From: Paenibacillus lignilyticus
Lineage (GTDB): Bacteria; Bacillota; Bacilli; Paenibacillales; Paenibacillaceae
Assembly (NCBI RefSeq): GCF_017942085.1
Contig: NZ_JAGKSP010000006.1
Coordinates: 248,001 to 312,000, forward strand
Length of the DNA: 64,000 bases
Direction: 5' to 3'
Part shown: positions 9,221 to 17,715 of the stretch, in pieces
Position numbering within the stretch: position 1 is the stretch's first letter
Layout of the letters: every line of letters starts with the position of its first letter
The notes under the pieces: generated by a model
What the model was told of the DNA's origin: nothing
Seen by the model: only the letters and a program-made list of their open reading frames with translations
Databases searched by the model: none
Translations under genes and position numbers: made by a program

Positions 9221-9937
9221 ATGTCTGAAGAACTTCAACGCATTCTTGTAGTCGATGACGAAGAACGGATTCGCAGGCTGCTCAAAATGTACCTGGAAAA
9301 GGAAGGCTATCTCATCGAGGAGGCCGAGGACGGCGAAACCGCATTGCGCCTTGCGACAGCCGGCGAGTTTGATCTGATTCTGCTGGATGTTATGCTGCCC
9401 GGTATTGACGGGATTGAGGTCTGTTCCAGACTTCGCCAAGTAAAGGCCACTCCTGTCATCATGTTGACGGCTAAAGGCGAGGAAATGAACCGCGTGCAAG
9501 GGTTTGAAGTAGGGGCCGATGACTATGTCGTGAAACCGTTCAGCCCTCGCGAAGTCATTTATCGTGTGAAAGCCATCTTGCGCCGTTCGTCCGCTACCGC
9601 TTTCTTGACGAAGGAAGCATTGACGAGCAATAATATCGTTTTCCCGCATCTCATTATCGAGCATGACGCGCATCGCGTGATGGCTGGCGGACAAGAGGTC
9701 AGCTTGACACCGAAGGAATATGAGCTGCTCCACTACTTGGCGATATCGCCCGATAAAGTATTTTCCCGTGAGGAACTGTTGAAAGACGTCTGGAACTATG
9801 AATTTTTCGGAGATCTTCGTACCGTGGATACCCATGTTAAACGACTTCGCGAGAAGCTGAATAAAGTGTCTCCGGAAGCTGCGATGATGATCACGACGGT
9901 TTGGGGCGTAGGCTATAAGCTTGAGGTGCCGAAGTAA
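9221..9937 (+). CDS. resD: Response regulator ResD
   Basis: OmpR-type regulator of aerobic and anaerobic respiration genes. The 238-residue protein has a receiver domain with acidic pocket D12/D13, phospho-acceptor D56 (LLDVMLPG), and K106 in VVKPF, followed by a winged-helix DNA-binding domain (SLTPKEYELLHYL, RTVDTHVKRLREKL). In the same operon context as in B. subtilis it likely controls res and qcr genes. The stop touches the resE GTG start. Confidence 0.95.
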   Translation: MSEELQRILVVDDEERIRRLLKMYLEKEGYLIEEAEDGETALRLATAGEFDLILLDVMLPGIDGIEVCSRLRQVKATPVIMLTAKGEEMNRVQGFEVGADDYVVKPFSPREVIYRVKAILRRSSATAFLTKEALTSNNIVFPHLIIEHDAHRVMAGGQEVSLTPKEYELLHYLAISPDKVFSREELLKDVWNYEFFGDLRTVDTHVKRLREKLNKVSPEAAMMITTVWGVGYKLEVPK

Positions 9938-11347
9938 GTGATGATCTGGCGCAGTGTTGTCGGCAAGCTGTGGATTACCATCATCGCGCTCGTAGCGCTC
10001 GTCCTGCTGATTCTCGGCATGTTTCTGCTGCAGTATATCGACATCGCCTTCGATAACTCTCATCGAGTCAAAGTGCTGTTTGTCTATACCGCGATTATCG
10101 GGTTTCTGTTATCCACGTTTTTTGCATTTTTCCTTTCGACCAAAATCACGCAGCCGCTGCTTCAGCTCAAGAAAGCGGCCGATCTGATCTCCCAAGGGGA
10201 GTACCGTACGCGAGTACCGATTCGCTCGACGGATGAGATCGGTGATCTGGCCAACACGTTCAATAATATGGCTTCTGAGCTGGATACATTGATTCATGAC
10301 TTGAATCATGAGAAGGATCACTTAGCGAGCGTACACCGCAGTATGGCGGATGCCGTCGTTACCTTCGATGCGGAAGGTCAGATCATTCTGGCCAATCCGC
10401 ATGGACAGAAGCTGATCGACAAGTGGAATGAGCTGGAGTGGACCGAGGATTATATCGGCTCCCATACGCAAGTGCCTGAGCCAATGTTTGATCTTTACCG
10501 CAAAGTACTTCGCGAAGGCCGGGATTTATCCGATAAGGTGCATGTGCAAAGCGGAGTATGGTCAGTTGTCATGGCACCGCTCAAATCGAATCATACCGTG
10601 CGCGGCGCGGTTGCGGTGATGCGGGATGTAACGGAGGAGACGAAGCTGGAGAAGCTTCGCCGCGACTTCGTTGCGAACGTCTCACACGAGATTCGGACGC
10701 CGTTATCGATGCTGCAAGGCTACAGCGAAGCATTGATCGATGATATTGCGGCATCACCGGAAGAGCGTAAGGAGCTTGCACAGGTGATTTACGAGGAGTC
10801 GCTGCGAATGGGGCGCCTCGTGAAGGATTTGCTCGATCTGGCCAGAATGGAAGCCGGTCATATTGAGATGAAGCTCGTTGAGACGGATTTGACCGGCCTG
10901 CTGAAGCGAGTCCACCGCAAGTTCTTAGTACGTGCGAAGGAGCAGGACATCCACCTGCATATCGAGCTCCCTACAGAGCCGCTCGTCATCGCGCAGGCGG
11001 ACGAGGATCGGATGGAGCAGGTGCTGACGAACCTGCTCGACAATGCGATTCGCCATACGGCGAAGCAGGCGTCGATCACGCTCAGCGCGCGCAATTTGAT
11101 CGTCGAACAGAAGGCCTTTGTAGAAATTAAAGTAACAGATGAGGGAGAGGGGATCCCGCAAGGTGACCTTCCGTTTATCTTCGAACGATTCTACAAGGCA
11201 GATAAAGCTCGTACACGCGGAACAGGCGGAACAGGTCTCGGGCTTGCCATCGTGAAGAACATTATCGAATCGCATCGTGGTCAAATTAAAGCGGATAGTG
11301 TGATGGGTGCCGGTACGACGTTTACCATTCTACTGCCCGTTGAATAG
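9938..11347 (+). CDS. resE: Sensor histidine kinase ResE (short extracytoplasmic loop)
   Basis: Sensor partner of ResD. The 469 residues run in order: membrane segment about 10-32, a very short outside loop of about 12-15 residues, membrane segment about 45-67, HAMP (KITQPLLQLKKAADLI), a PAS-like region (about 130-225), HisKA with His250 in NVSHEIRTPLS, and HATPase with N-box NLLDNAIRH, DEGEGIP and GTGLGLAIVKN. B. subtilis ResE, from memory about 589 residues, has a long external domain that is missing here. Start is GTG 9938 or ATG 9941. Confidence 0.93.
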   Translation: MMIWRSVVGKLWITIIALVALVLLILGMFLLQYIDIAFDNSHRVKVLFVYTAIIGFLLSTFFAFFLSTKITQPLLQLKKAADLISQGEYRTRVPIRSTDEIGDLANTFNNMASELDTLIHDLNHEKDHLASVHRSMADAVVTFDAEGQIILANPHGQKLIDKWNELEWTEDYIGSHTQVPEPMFDLYRKVLREGRDLSDKVHVQSGVWSVVMAPLKSNHTVRGAVAVMRDVTEETKLEKLRRDFVANVSHEIRTPLSMLQGYSEALIDDIAASPEERKELAQVIYEESLRMGRLVKDLLDLARMEAGHIEMKLVETDLTGLLKRVHRKFLVRAKEQDIHLHIELPTEPLVIAQADEDRMEQVLTNLLDNAIRHTAKQASITLSARNLIVEQKAFVEIKVTDEGEGIPQGDLPFIFERFYKADKARTRGTGGTGLGLAIVKNIIESHRGQIKADSVMGAGTTFTILLPVE

Positions 11348-11356
11348 CTATACAGA

Positions 11357-11390
11357 AGAAGCTGCTCCCCATGAGGGGGCAGCTTCTTTG
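11357..11390 (+). terminator. Intrinsic terminator after resE
   Basis: AAGAAGCTGC-CCCC pairs with GGGG-GCAGCTTCTT around a 4-base loop, then TTTGT. It ends the res operon. Confidence 0.85.
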
Positions 11391-11414
11391 TCATGTTTAC
11401 TTTGCGAAAAAAAG

Positions 11415-11443
11415 TTGCAAGAAAGAGCTTGGTTGCTATATAA
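11415..11443 (+). promoter_or_regulatory. Sigma-A-type promoter of the secreted propeller protein
   Basis: TTGCAA (11415-11420), a 17-base spacer, and ATATAA (11438-11443), 75 bases before the ATG at 11518. It follows the resE terminator, so the gene is independently transcribed. Confidence 0.6.
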
Positions 11444-11517
11444 GGCTATATTGACTGGTCAAATTGTACTAATTTAAACTGAGCTTGCATTCATCTCGAC
11501 TTCAAAGGAGGTTGTTT

Positions 11518-13443
11518 ATGAAAGTCAACCAGACGAAGAAAGGGGTCCTGCTCTTCTTAGCGGCGATCCTCATGACAGGCATGTTTGCGGCAACGGCAAC
11601 AGCAGGCGCTAACCCATGGGCAGGCGGCGACGTCGCTTCGCTCGGCGTGACGAATGATGCCAGCGGCACGGCTAACAAGTATATCTACAAACGTATTTCG
11701 AACAAAGCGTATACATTCGTTTCCGGTGATTATATCGAATACGATGTGATGATTTCGAGTAGTATCGATGGCGCAGGAGGTATCGAAATTATTAACGCTG
11801 ACGGGTCTTACTTCCGGGATACCGGAACATCCGTCTGGAAGGACCAGAACAATATCAGCGGGCATCCGAATGCCAATATCTCCGCCTATGCCACCAACAA
11901 ATGGTACCACCGCAAGCTGGCGGTCCCTGCTTCCATGATCGGTAAAACTTCCTCCAAATGGGATATCGTCGGAGAGAACGACAGCCCTTCCCAATCGTAT
12001 TCGGCTCAGTACGACAACCTTAAAGTAACAAACGGAAGCGGGACCACGAAGAGCGTCGTATTCGTGAATAGCTCTGATTATAATTCCGCCGCGACGGATA
12101 TCGGGCCAGCTGCGGTTTCCGCCGGGAACGTGACGACCTCGAATATCGCATCCAACATGTCGCATTTGATGGATAATCAAGCTTTTATAAAGCTGGATAA
12201 AATCAATCCGTTCATCGGCACCTCGTTTTCGATGCATTTCATATCTACCCTCAAAGTGAATGGCGAAATATGGGCGTATTACATCAAATGGGATGCGTTC
12301 GGTAAAGGCGGCGTGGGCTTAGCGAAATCAACCGACGGTGTCCATTTTACCGATAACGGCTTCGTCTTAACGGCAGGAGCACCCGGGCAATGGGATGACT
12401 CGTTTGCTACGTTTCCGGGAGTATGGTACGACAGCGGCACCTTCTACCTCGTCTATGAAGGAACGGGTACAGGATCAGCCGGACAAATTGGCTTGGCAAC
12501 CTCGACGAACGGTGTTAACTTCACGAAACAAGGTCAAATATTGACACACAACACTACGGGCTGGGAAAGTGTCAATATCGGCACTCCGTCGCTCTTTAAA
12601 GAAGGCAGCACATGGTATTTATTTTATCATGGCTATGACGGTTCCGATTGCCGCATTGGCGTTGCAACGGGCACGAGCCTGACTTCGCTGACCAAGTACT
12701 CCGGGAATCCGGTCATCGACACCGTACCCGGTACATGGGAGGCGGGAACAGCAGGTCATCGTGATATCGTCAAAGTAGGAAACACCTATTACATGACCTA
12801 TGAAGGCAGCGAGGATCCGCCTTACAACACGGCCAAATGGTCATCAGGCGTTGCAAGCTCGACGGATCTGCTTCACTGGAGCAAGTTTAGTCAAAATAAC
12901 ATTTTACCCCAAACGGAAAATACGTTTGGCAATGACGGACCGAGCTTCTTATCCGTAGATGGCGAGAACTTCATCTATTATCGGACGAATCCTACAAGCA
13001 GAGCGCTGATTGCCAATGAGAATGACGGTGGTTTTGATTTGAAATGGGGGATGTCGGATTCCGGAATCAGTCATGTCATTGGACGGAGCGATGGTGACGG
13101 CTGGTCGGCTTCAACCAGCTTAGACGGACCGGATTATATGCAATACGGTCCGTATACGACCTCGACTCCTGTGGGAGATAATATCGCTACTTGGAAAATG
13201 ATGGTGGATAGCAACAGCGGCACAAATGACGTAGTGAGGCTTGAGGTTGTCGATGCGGACGATTCCGGCACGGTGCTCGCGGAGCGGGTTCTGCAGCGCA
13301 ATGACTGGAAGCAAACCAATCGTTACGAATATTTCTCCGTACCGTTTCATTGGTCTGCAGGTCGAAGCGGTCATCGCATTGAGCTTCGTGCACATTGGTA
13401 TGATTCGACTTATGTGAAAATGCAGCTTGTCGGCATCAGCTAA
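11518..13443 (+). CDS. Secreted five-bladed beta-propeller protein, probable glycoside hydrolase
   Basis: A 641-residue exported protein with a classic signal peptide (residues 1-28, cleavage near ATATAGA). Residues about 30-180 look like a jelly-roll or carbohydrate-binding module; about 220-520 show repeating WYDSGTFYLVYEG, STWYLFYHGYDG and NTYYMTYEGSE blades typical of GH43/GH32-type five-bladed propellers; the rest is another beta-rich segment. Substrate cannot be told from sequence. ATG 11518 follows AAAGGAGG. It is a single-gene unit between resE and serA, with its own promoter, and looks accessory. Confidence 0.75.
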   Translation: MKVNQTKKGVLLFLAAILMTGMFAATATAGANPWAGGDVASLGVTNDASGTANKYIYKRISNKAYTFVSGDYIEYDVMISSSIDGAGGIEIINADGSYFRDTGTSVWKDQNNISGHPNANISAYATNKWYHRKLAVPASMIGKTSSKWDIVGENDSPSQSYSAQYDNLKVTNGSGTTKSVVFVNSSDYNSAATDIGPAAVSAGNVTTSNIASNMSHLMDNQAFIKLDKINPFIGTSFSMHFISTLKVNGEIWAYYIKWDAFGKGGVGLAKSTDGVHFTDNGFVLTAGAPGQWDDSFATFPGVWYDSGTFYLVYEGTGTGSAGQIGLATSTNGVNFTKQGQILTHNTTGWESVNIGTPSLFKEGSTWYLFYHGYDGSDCRIGVATGTSLTSLTKYSGNPVIDTVPGTWEAGTAGHRDIVKVGNTYYMTYEGSEDPPYNTAKWSSGVASSTDLLHWSKFSQNNILPQTENTFGNDGPSFLSVDGENFIYYRTNPTSRALIANENDGGFDLKWGMSDSGISHVIGRSDGDGWSASTSLDGPDYMQYGPYTTSTPVGDNIATWKMMVDSNSGTNDVVRLEVVDADDSGTVLAERVLQRNDWKQTNRYEYFSVPFHWSAGRSGHRIELRAHWYDSTYVKMQLVGIS

Positions 13444-13521
13444 CCGCCGGAAAGTCGGTTCTTGTTGAAGGAAGTAGAGAAATCTTGTTGGTCGTGAAAC
13501 ATTTTCATGACGGATGAGTGC

Positions 13522-13562
13522 ACAAAAAAGCTCCGACCCTCGAAAAGAGTCGGAGCTTCTTC
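13522..13562 (-). terminator. Intrinsic terminator of serA (minus strand)
   Basis: AAGCTCCGAC/GTCGGAGCTT stem; on the minus strand it is followed by six T. On the + strand the tail is only TTCTTCTT, so it may also weakly stop the upstream gene. Confidence 0.85.
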
Positions 13563-13567
13563 TTCTA

Positions 13568-15160
13568 TTAATAGAGATTAATTTCTTTCGCTTTGTTCAG
13601 ATCAGGCAGCTTGACCAGCTCAGCGATTACGTCTTTCGACACGCCTTTGTCTACGGTCAATACCATGATTGCCGAACCGCCAACAAGCTCACGACCAACC
13701 TGCATCGTTGCGATGTTCACGTTGTTGTTTCCTAGCAGCATGCCGACATTACCGATGATACCCGGTTTGTCGTTATGCGAGATCAAGATGATGTTGCCTT
13801 CCGGCGCAACATCAACAGGGAAACGATCGATTTGTACAATGCGCGGACCATAACCGGTCAACATTGTACCTGTTACCAGGCGAGTTGCGGTTTTGGAGCG
13901 AAGTGTAACGGTAATGGAGTTCGTGAAGTCACGCGCTTCGTGGGATTTCTGCACCACGATGTTCACATGGCGTTCTTTAGCAAGATGCATGGAATTTACG
14001 ACATTGACTTGATCCGAACCCAGGTGGTGAGAAAGCACACCGCGTACAACATAACGCGTCAGCGGCTGTGTATCAACCTCGGCCAGCTCGCCTGCATAGC
14101 TGACTGTGATTTCTTCTACCGCACCTTCCGTTAATTGAGCGATAAAGCTGCCCAGCTTCTCGCCAAGACCGAAGTACGGTTGAAGCTTGTTCAGCACGTT
14201 CGCCGGAATCGGAGGCATGTTGACTGCATTCATAAACGGCTTGTCGCGCAGGATGTTTAATACTTGCTCGGATACATCAATGGCCACGTTTTCTTGTGCT
14301 TCTACGGTAGATGCACCAAGATGCGGGGTTACGATGATTTTCGGATGCTTCAGGAAAGGATGATCGGCTGCCGGCGGTTCTACCTCGAATACGTCGAATG
14401 CCGCGCCTGCTACGATGCCTTGATCGATCGCTTCAACCAGCGCGTGCTCATCGATGATACCGCCGCGTGCACAGTTCACGATGCGCATGCCTTTCTTCAT
14501 GACTTCGAATTGCGCACGAGAAATCATGTGACGCGTTTCCGGTGTAAGCGGCGTATGAACCGTCATAAAGTCCGCATTGCGTACGATATCGTCTACGCTG
14601 GAGAGACGAACGCCCAGCTTCTCCGCGCGCTCTTCCGTGAGGAAGGGGTCATAGCCCCAAATTTCCATGTCAAACGCTTTGGCGCGCTTCGCCACTTCGC
14701 TGCCGATACGGCCCATACCGAGTACGCCCAGCACTTTGCCGCGTAGTTCGACGCCGAGGAACGACTTGCGATCCCACTCGCCGCCTACAGTCTTGAGGTA
14801 GGCTTGTGGAATGAAACGAGCAACAGACATCATCATGGCAAAAGTGTGCTCGCAAGTTGTGATGGTGTTGCCGTCTGGTGCATTAATAACGATAATTCCG
14901 CGTTGTGTAGCTGCTTCCAAGTCGATGTTGTCCACTCCGACGCCGGCGCGACCGATAACCTTAAGAGATTTACCCGCATCCATAATGCGCGGTGTAACGC
15001 GAGTCTGACTGCGTACGAGAAGGGCGTCGTATTCGCCGATAATGGCTACGAGCTCGTCCTCGCTTAATCCAGGCTTCTTGTCGACAACGACATCCTCTGC
15101 ATCCATAAGTTTCTGAATGCCTAGATCGCTGATTGGATCTGAGACCAATACTTTAAACAT
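13568..15160 (-). CDS. serA: D-3-phosphoglycerate dehydrogenase
   Basis: First enzyme of serine synthesis, oxidising 3-phosphoglycerate with NAD. The 530-residue long form has a catalytic/NAD domain with G148-x-G150-x-x-G153 (LGMGRIGSE), the 2-hydroxyacid dehydrogenase signature (PLTPETRHMI, NCARGGIIDE, PHLGASTVEAQENVA), an intervening domain, and a C-terminal ACT domain (about 455-530, HNDKPGIIGNVGMLLG) used for serine feedback in many homologs. The ATG follows AGGAGGCAACCACC. It is convergent with the propeller gene. Confidence 0.95.
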   Translation of the reverse strand: MFKVLVSDPISDLGIQKLMDAEDVVVDKKPGLSEDELVAIIGEYDALLVRSQTRVTPRIMDAGKSLKVIGRAGVGVDNIDLEAATQRGIIVINAPDGNTITTCEHTFAMMMSVARFIPQAYLKTVGGEWDRKSFLGVELRGKVLGVLGMGRIGSEVAKRAKAFDMEIWGYDPFLTEERAEKLGVRLSSVDDIVRNADFMTVHTPLTPETRHMISRAQFEVMKKGMRIVNCARGGIIDEHALVEAIDQGIVAGAAFDVFEVEPPAADHPFLKHPKIIVTPHLGASTVEAQENVAIDVSEQVLNILRDKPFMNAVNMPPIPANVLNKLQPYFGLGEKLGSFIAQLTEGAVEEITVSYAGELAEVDTQPLTRYVVRGVLSHHLGSDQVNVVNSMHLAKERHVNIVVQKSHEARDFTNSITVTLRSKTATRLVTGTMLTGYGPRIVQIDRFPVDVAPEGNIILISHNDKPGIIGNVGMLLGNNNVNIATMQVGRELVGGSAIMVLTVDKGVSKDVIAELVKLPDLNKAKEINLY

Positions 15161-15209
15161 GGTGGTTGCCTCCTGAGCGTTTGTATGATGGATGTATAGT
15201 AGAAGTGAA

Positions 15210-15256
15210 AGACCCTCGTAAGATGCCGCACAGCGCAGCAGCTTAGGCGAGGGTCT
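15210..15256 (-). promoter_or_regulatory. Large hairpin in the serA leader
   Basis: Perfect outer arms AGACCCTCG/CGAGGGTCT enclose a 29-base region with a further TAAG/CTTA pair. On the minus strand it is followed by TTTCACTT, about 50 bases before the serA start. It could be an attenuator of serA or a terminator for read-through from the 15754-16680 gene. No T-box or S-box core was seen. Confidence 0.45.
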
Positions 15257-15369
15257 GTCACACGATCACACGTCAAAGCTATTGTTGTACCGGATGGACC
15301 AACAGAACCAGGCTACATTAATGTTTACTATTTTAATGCAAGTAGAACTCAAATTGCAATCATTAAAAC

Positions 15370-15398
15370 TTGCCCAAATGTGAAATTTTCGTTATGAT
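15370..15398 (+). promoter_or_regulatory. Sigma-A-type promoter of the rhodanese gene
   Basis: TTGCCC (15370-15375), 17-base spacer, TATGAT (15393-15398), 25 bases before the GTG start at 15423. Confidence 0.55.
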
Positions 15399-15422
15399 CG
15401 ACCGTAAAAAGGGGGCATTCTT

Positions 15423-15749
15423 GTGGAACAATGGAGCAATATCGAACCAGAGCCGTTTATGGCGCTTGTGCGCGAGGGGAAGCTCTCGCCCGATCAAATC
15501 ATCGATGTCAGAGAAATCGACGAATGGAATTATTATCATTTAGATAACAGTACGCTGATGCCGCTGTCGACCTTCCGGGAAGACTCGGACGCTATAAATA
15601 AGGATAGGACCGTTTATGTCATTTGCGCGCACGGCGTAAGAAGTGCGGCTGTCTGCCGCTATCTAAGTGAAAGAGGATACGGCAACCTCACCAATGTTAT
15701 TGGCGGCATGGCTGCGGTATCCTCATTGGATGGCTTTCAATACGACTAA
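15423..15749 (+). CDS. Rhodanese-like domain protein
   Basis: A 108-residue single-domain rhodanese, expected to carry a persulfide on Cys68 in the active loop C68-A-H-G-V-R-S74. The conserved IIDVREIDEW segment is also visible. Single-domain rhodaneses move sulfane sulfur or detoxify it; the partner here is unknown. GTG 15423 follows AAAAAGGGGG. It ends 4 bases before the stop of the opposite-strand gene, with no terminator between. Confidence 0.88.
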   Translation: MEQWSNIEPEPFMALVREGKLSPDQIIDVREIDEWNYYHLDNSTLMPLSTFREDSDAINKDRTVYVICAHGVRSAAVCRYLSERGYGNLTNVIGGMAAVSSLDGFQYD

Positions 15750-15753
15750 GTCC

Positions 15754-16680
15754 TTATTCACTCACCGGAAAGAAGAACGGCAGCTGCGGTAGCAGCTCCT
15801 TCGCATAAAGTTCGGCTTTACTATCGCTGAAATCGCCTGATCGTACAGCTTCCGTGCTGATAAGCAGATCGACGATGGAGTCGACCGTTTTCATCTTCAT
15901 GCTGCTTGCTTGTCCGGAAACGATAAATTGATCGACGCGGGATGCGAGATCCTGCGGATAGAACGGAGCCAATGTTTTGCGGGCATCCAACATGTCCGCC
16001 ATCAGCTTATTCTTTATGGTCAACGGCAGCGGCTTCCATTGTTGGATGCTCAGCACGGAGGTGGTATCGTAATGATCCGGAATATTCGGGTTGACCGACG
16101 CACTCCATTTCAGCATAGCAGTGTAGTAGCTTTGCTGACCTGCCATCGCGAATTTCACACCTTGCGTGTAATAGGCGTCCTTCATTAAAGCTTTCAGTAG
16201 CTCGGCATTGTTCATATCTTTCGCTGATCCGGCACCGCGCTGGGCGGCTTCGCTGAACATACGCAAGCTCTTGAGCAGCTGGAGCTGGGCCGATTCGAGA
16301 AGCGGTGAGCTCTTCGATACCGATGCATGTTCGGCTTCGTCGTATTTCTGCTCCGCTATGTTCGAAAGTTCTTTCAGAGCGGAGCTGATGTCTGTCAGCT
16401 GCTGAGAGGAAAGTTTATGGATCGTTTCGAACCAATTGGATTGAAATTCACGATAAGGCAGAAATACAGTATGATAGAATGAAACCAGATCCTGTTGTTG
16501 ATAGGCGCCAACACTTGGGTTCTTGCTGCTGCTGAGATGTTTGGCATTCTCAATTAGTTTTGCTTCGGTCTTGTCAGAGCCTATCTTCACGCCATAGAAA
16601 AAGGCTGCCACGGCGAAAACGAGCATGAATAGGAAGCCTAAGCTAAAGAGCATTTCAGTACGAGTCAGTCGTTTCTCCAT
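15754..16680 (-). CDS. Unknown single-pass membrane protein
   Basis: I do not recognise this 308-residue protein. It has one N-terminal membrane segment (about residues 12-32, MLFSLGFLFMLVFAVAAFFYGV) and a mostly helical, charged extracytoplasmic or cytoplasmic domain with no cysteines and no motif I can name. ATG 16680 follows GAAGGAGATTATC; the frame is open for 70 codons further upstream but without a ribosome site. It is divergent from the CPBP protease gene and converges on the rhodanese gene with a 4-base gap. Confidence 0.7.
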   Translation of the reverse strand: MEKRLTRTEMLFSLGFLFMLVFAVAAFFYGVKIGSDKTEAKLIENAKHLSSSKNPSVGAYQQQDLVSFYHTVFLPYREFQSNWFETIHKLSSQQLTDISSALKELSNIAEQKYDEAEHASVSKSSPLLESAQLQLLKSLRMFSEAAQRGAGSAKDMNNAELLKALMKDAYYTQGVKFAMAGQQSYYTAMLKWSASVNPNIPDHYDTTSVLSIQQWKPLPLTIKNKLMADMLDARKTLAPFYPQDLASRVDQFIVSGQASSMKMKTVDSIVDLLISTEAVRSGDFSDSKAELYAKELLPQLPFFFPVSE

Positions 16681-16843
16681 GATAATCTCCTTCATCCGAT
16701 ATTTCGCCAAAATGCTAGCAAATATAAGGCTTTCACTTGATTGTTTGTCGAATTCTGGGACTTGATTAGATCGTCCTACTAGTATAGGGGAAAACCTTTG
16801 AAAAGGAAATATGAACCTTTCATAGTGTAGCAGGGAGCTGGAT

Positions 16844-17437
16844 ATGAAAAAATTCGACATTCGCAGATTGAAGATCAAACCGGTGAGCATCGATCAGATT
16901 GATGACCGGATGCTTCTCATAAATTTGTATGCCACGCAAGCGATTACCTTAGTTATCGGTTTCATTTGGCTATTATTTCAGCATCGAAATCCATTTTTAT
17001 TATTTGTTTTGCCGGAAGGGCTTAAATTTCTCTATTTCGGCGCCGGATTGGCAGCCGCGGTCATCGCGCTTGATTTCCTTTCGGCCCGATTTGTACCGGA
17101 TGAAGCCAATGATGACGGCGGTGTCAATGATCGCATTTTTAAACACCGTGCGATTTGGCATGTGGTGGTGTTGTCCCTAATCGTTTCGATTTGTGAGGAA
17201 ACGCTGTTCCGCGGTGCTATTCAGCATCAATTCGGACCCTATTGGACAAGCATCATTTTCGCAACCATTCATGTCCGGTATTTGAAGCATTGGATTCCGA
17301 CAGGGCTTGTATTTGCCATCAGCTATGCGTTAGGCTGGATCTATATCCAAACCGACACTCTATGGGCGCCTATATTAGCACACTTTCTAATCGATATGAT
17401 TATGGGCTTCGTAATCCGTTTCCGGAGGGAAGAATGA
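16844..17437 (+). CDS. CPBP family intramembrane metalloprotease-like protein
   Basis: A 197-residue protein with four or more membrane segments and the CPBP/Abi signature E118-E119-x-x-x-R123 (CEETLFRGA), then His residues in FATIHVRYLKHW and ILAHFLIDMI. Family members are glutamic or metal-type intramembrane proteases (CAAX processing type); substrate unknown. GGGAG precedes the ATG. Its stop overlaps the ATGA start of the next small gene. Confidence 0.85.
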   Translation: MKKFDIRRLKIKPVSIDQIDDRMLLINLYATQAITLVIGFIWLLFQHRNPFLLFVLPEGLKFLYFGAGLAAAVIALDFLSARFVPDEANDDGGVNDRIFKHRAIWHVVVLSLIVSICEETLFRGAIQHQFGPYWTSIIFATIHVRYLKHWIPTGLVFAISYALGWIYIQTDTLWAPILAHFLIDMIMGFVIRFRREE

Positions 17438-17670
17438 GCAGAGTTCAGAAATTTGGCAGCAGGAAATCGTCTTCCGCGATTGCCGCGAAGAAACAGGCCG
17501 AACAGGCTGCTTCCGAGGTAGCTGCAGGCAGCGAGGTACCGTTTCCTTCCAGAAGGAAAACACATCCTTCCAATAAACAGCAGATGGCTGGCTTGTTTTA
17601 CAAAATCCTTATTTTTCTATTCGTGCTCTTATTAGTAGGACTACTTCTTTGGGGCAAGCAGTTTGATTAG
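17434..17670 (+). CDS. Small single-pass membrane protein
   Basis: A 78-residue protein not recognised. The first 50 residues are polar, rich in Lys, Ser and Ala; residues about 53-72 form one membrane segment (ILIFLFVLLLVGLLLWG). ATG 17434 follows GGAGGGAAG and overlaps the CPBP stop in ATGA, so the two are translationally coupled and may act together. The frame is open upstream to 17242, but that part shadows the CPBP gene. Confidence 0.65.
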   Translation: MSRVQKFGSRKSSSAIAAKKQAEQAASEVAAGSEVPFPSRRKTHPSNKQQMAGLFYKILIFLFVLLLVGLLLWGKQFD

Positions 17671-17715
17671 TCGGATTGGCGGCTAGATCCTGGGAGAGGG
17701 CGGTGCTTCGTTTCC

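Noticed and set aside
9191..10063. 290-codon ORF on the minus strand
   Set aside because: Shadow of resD and the start of resE.
15161..15422. T-box or S-box riboswitch before serA
   Set aside because: None of the conserved T-box or S-box cores is present on the minus strand.
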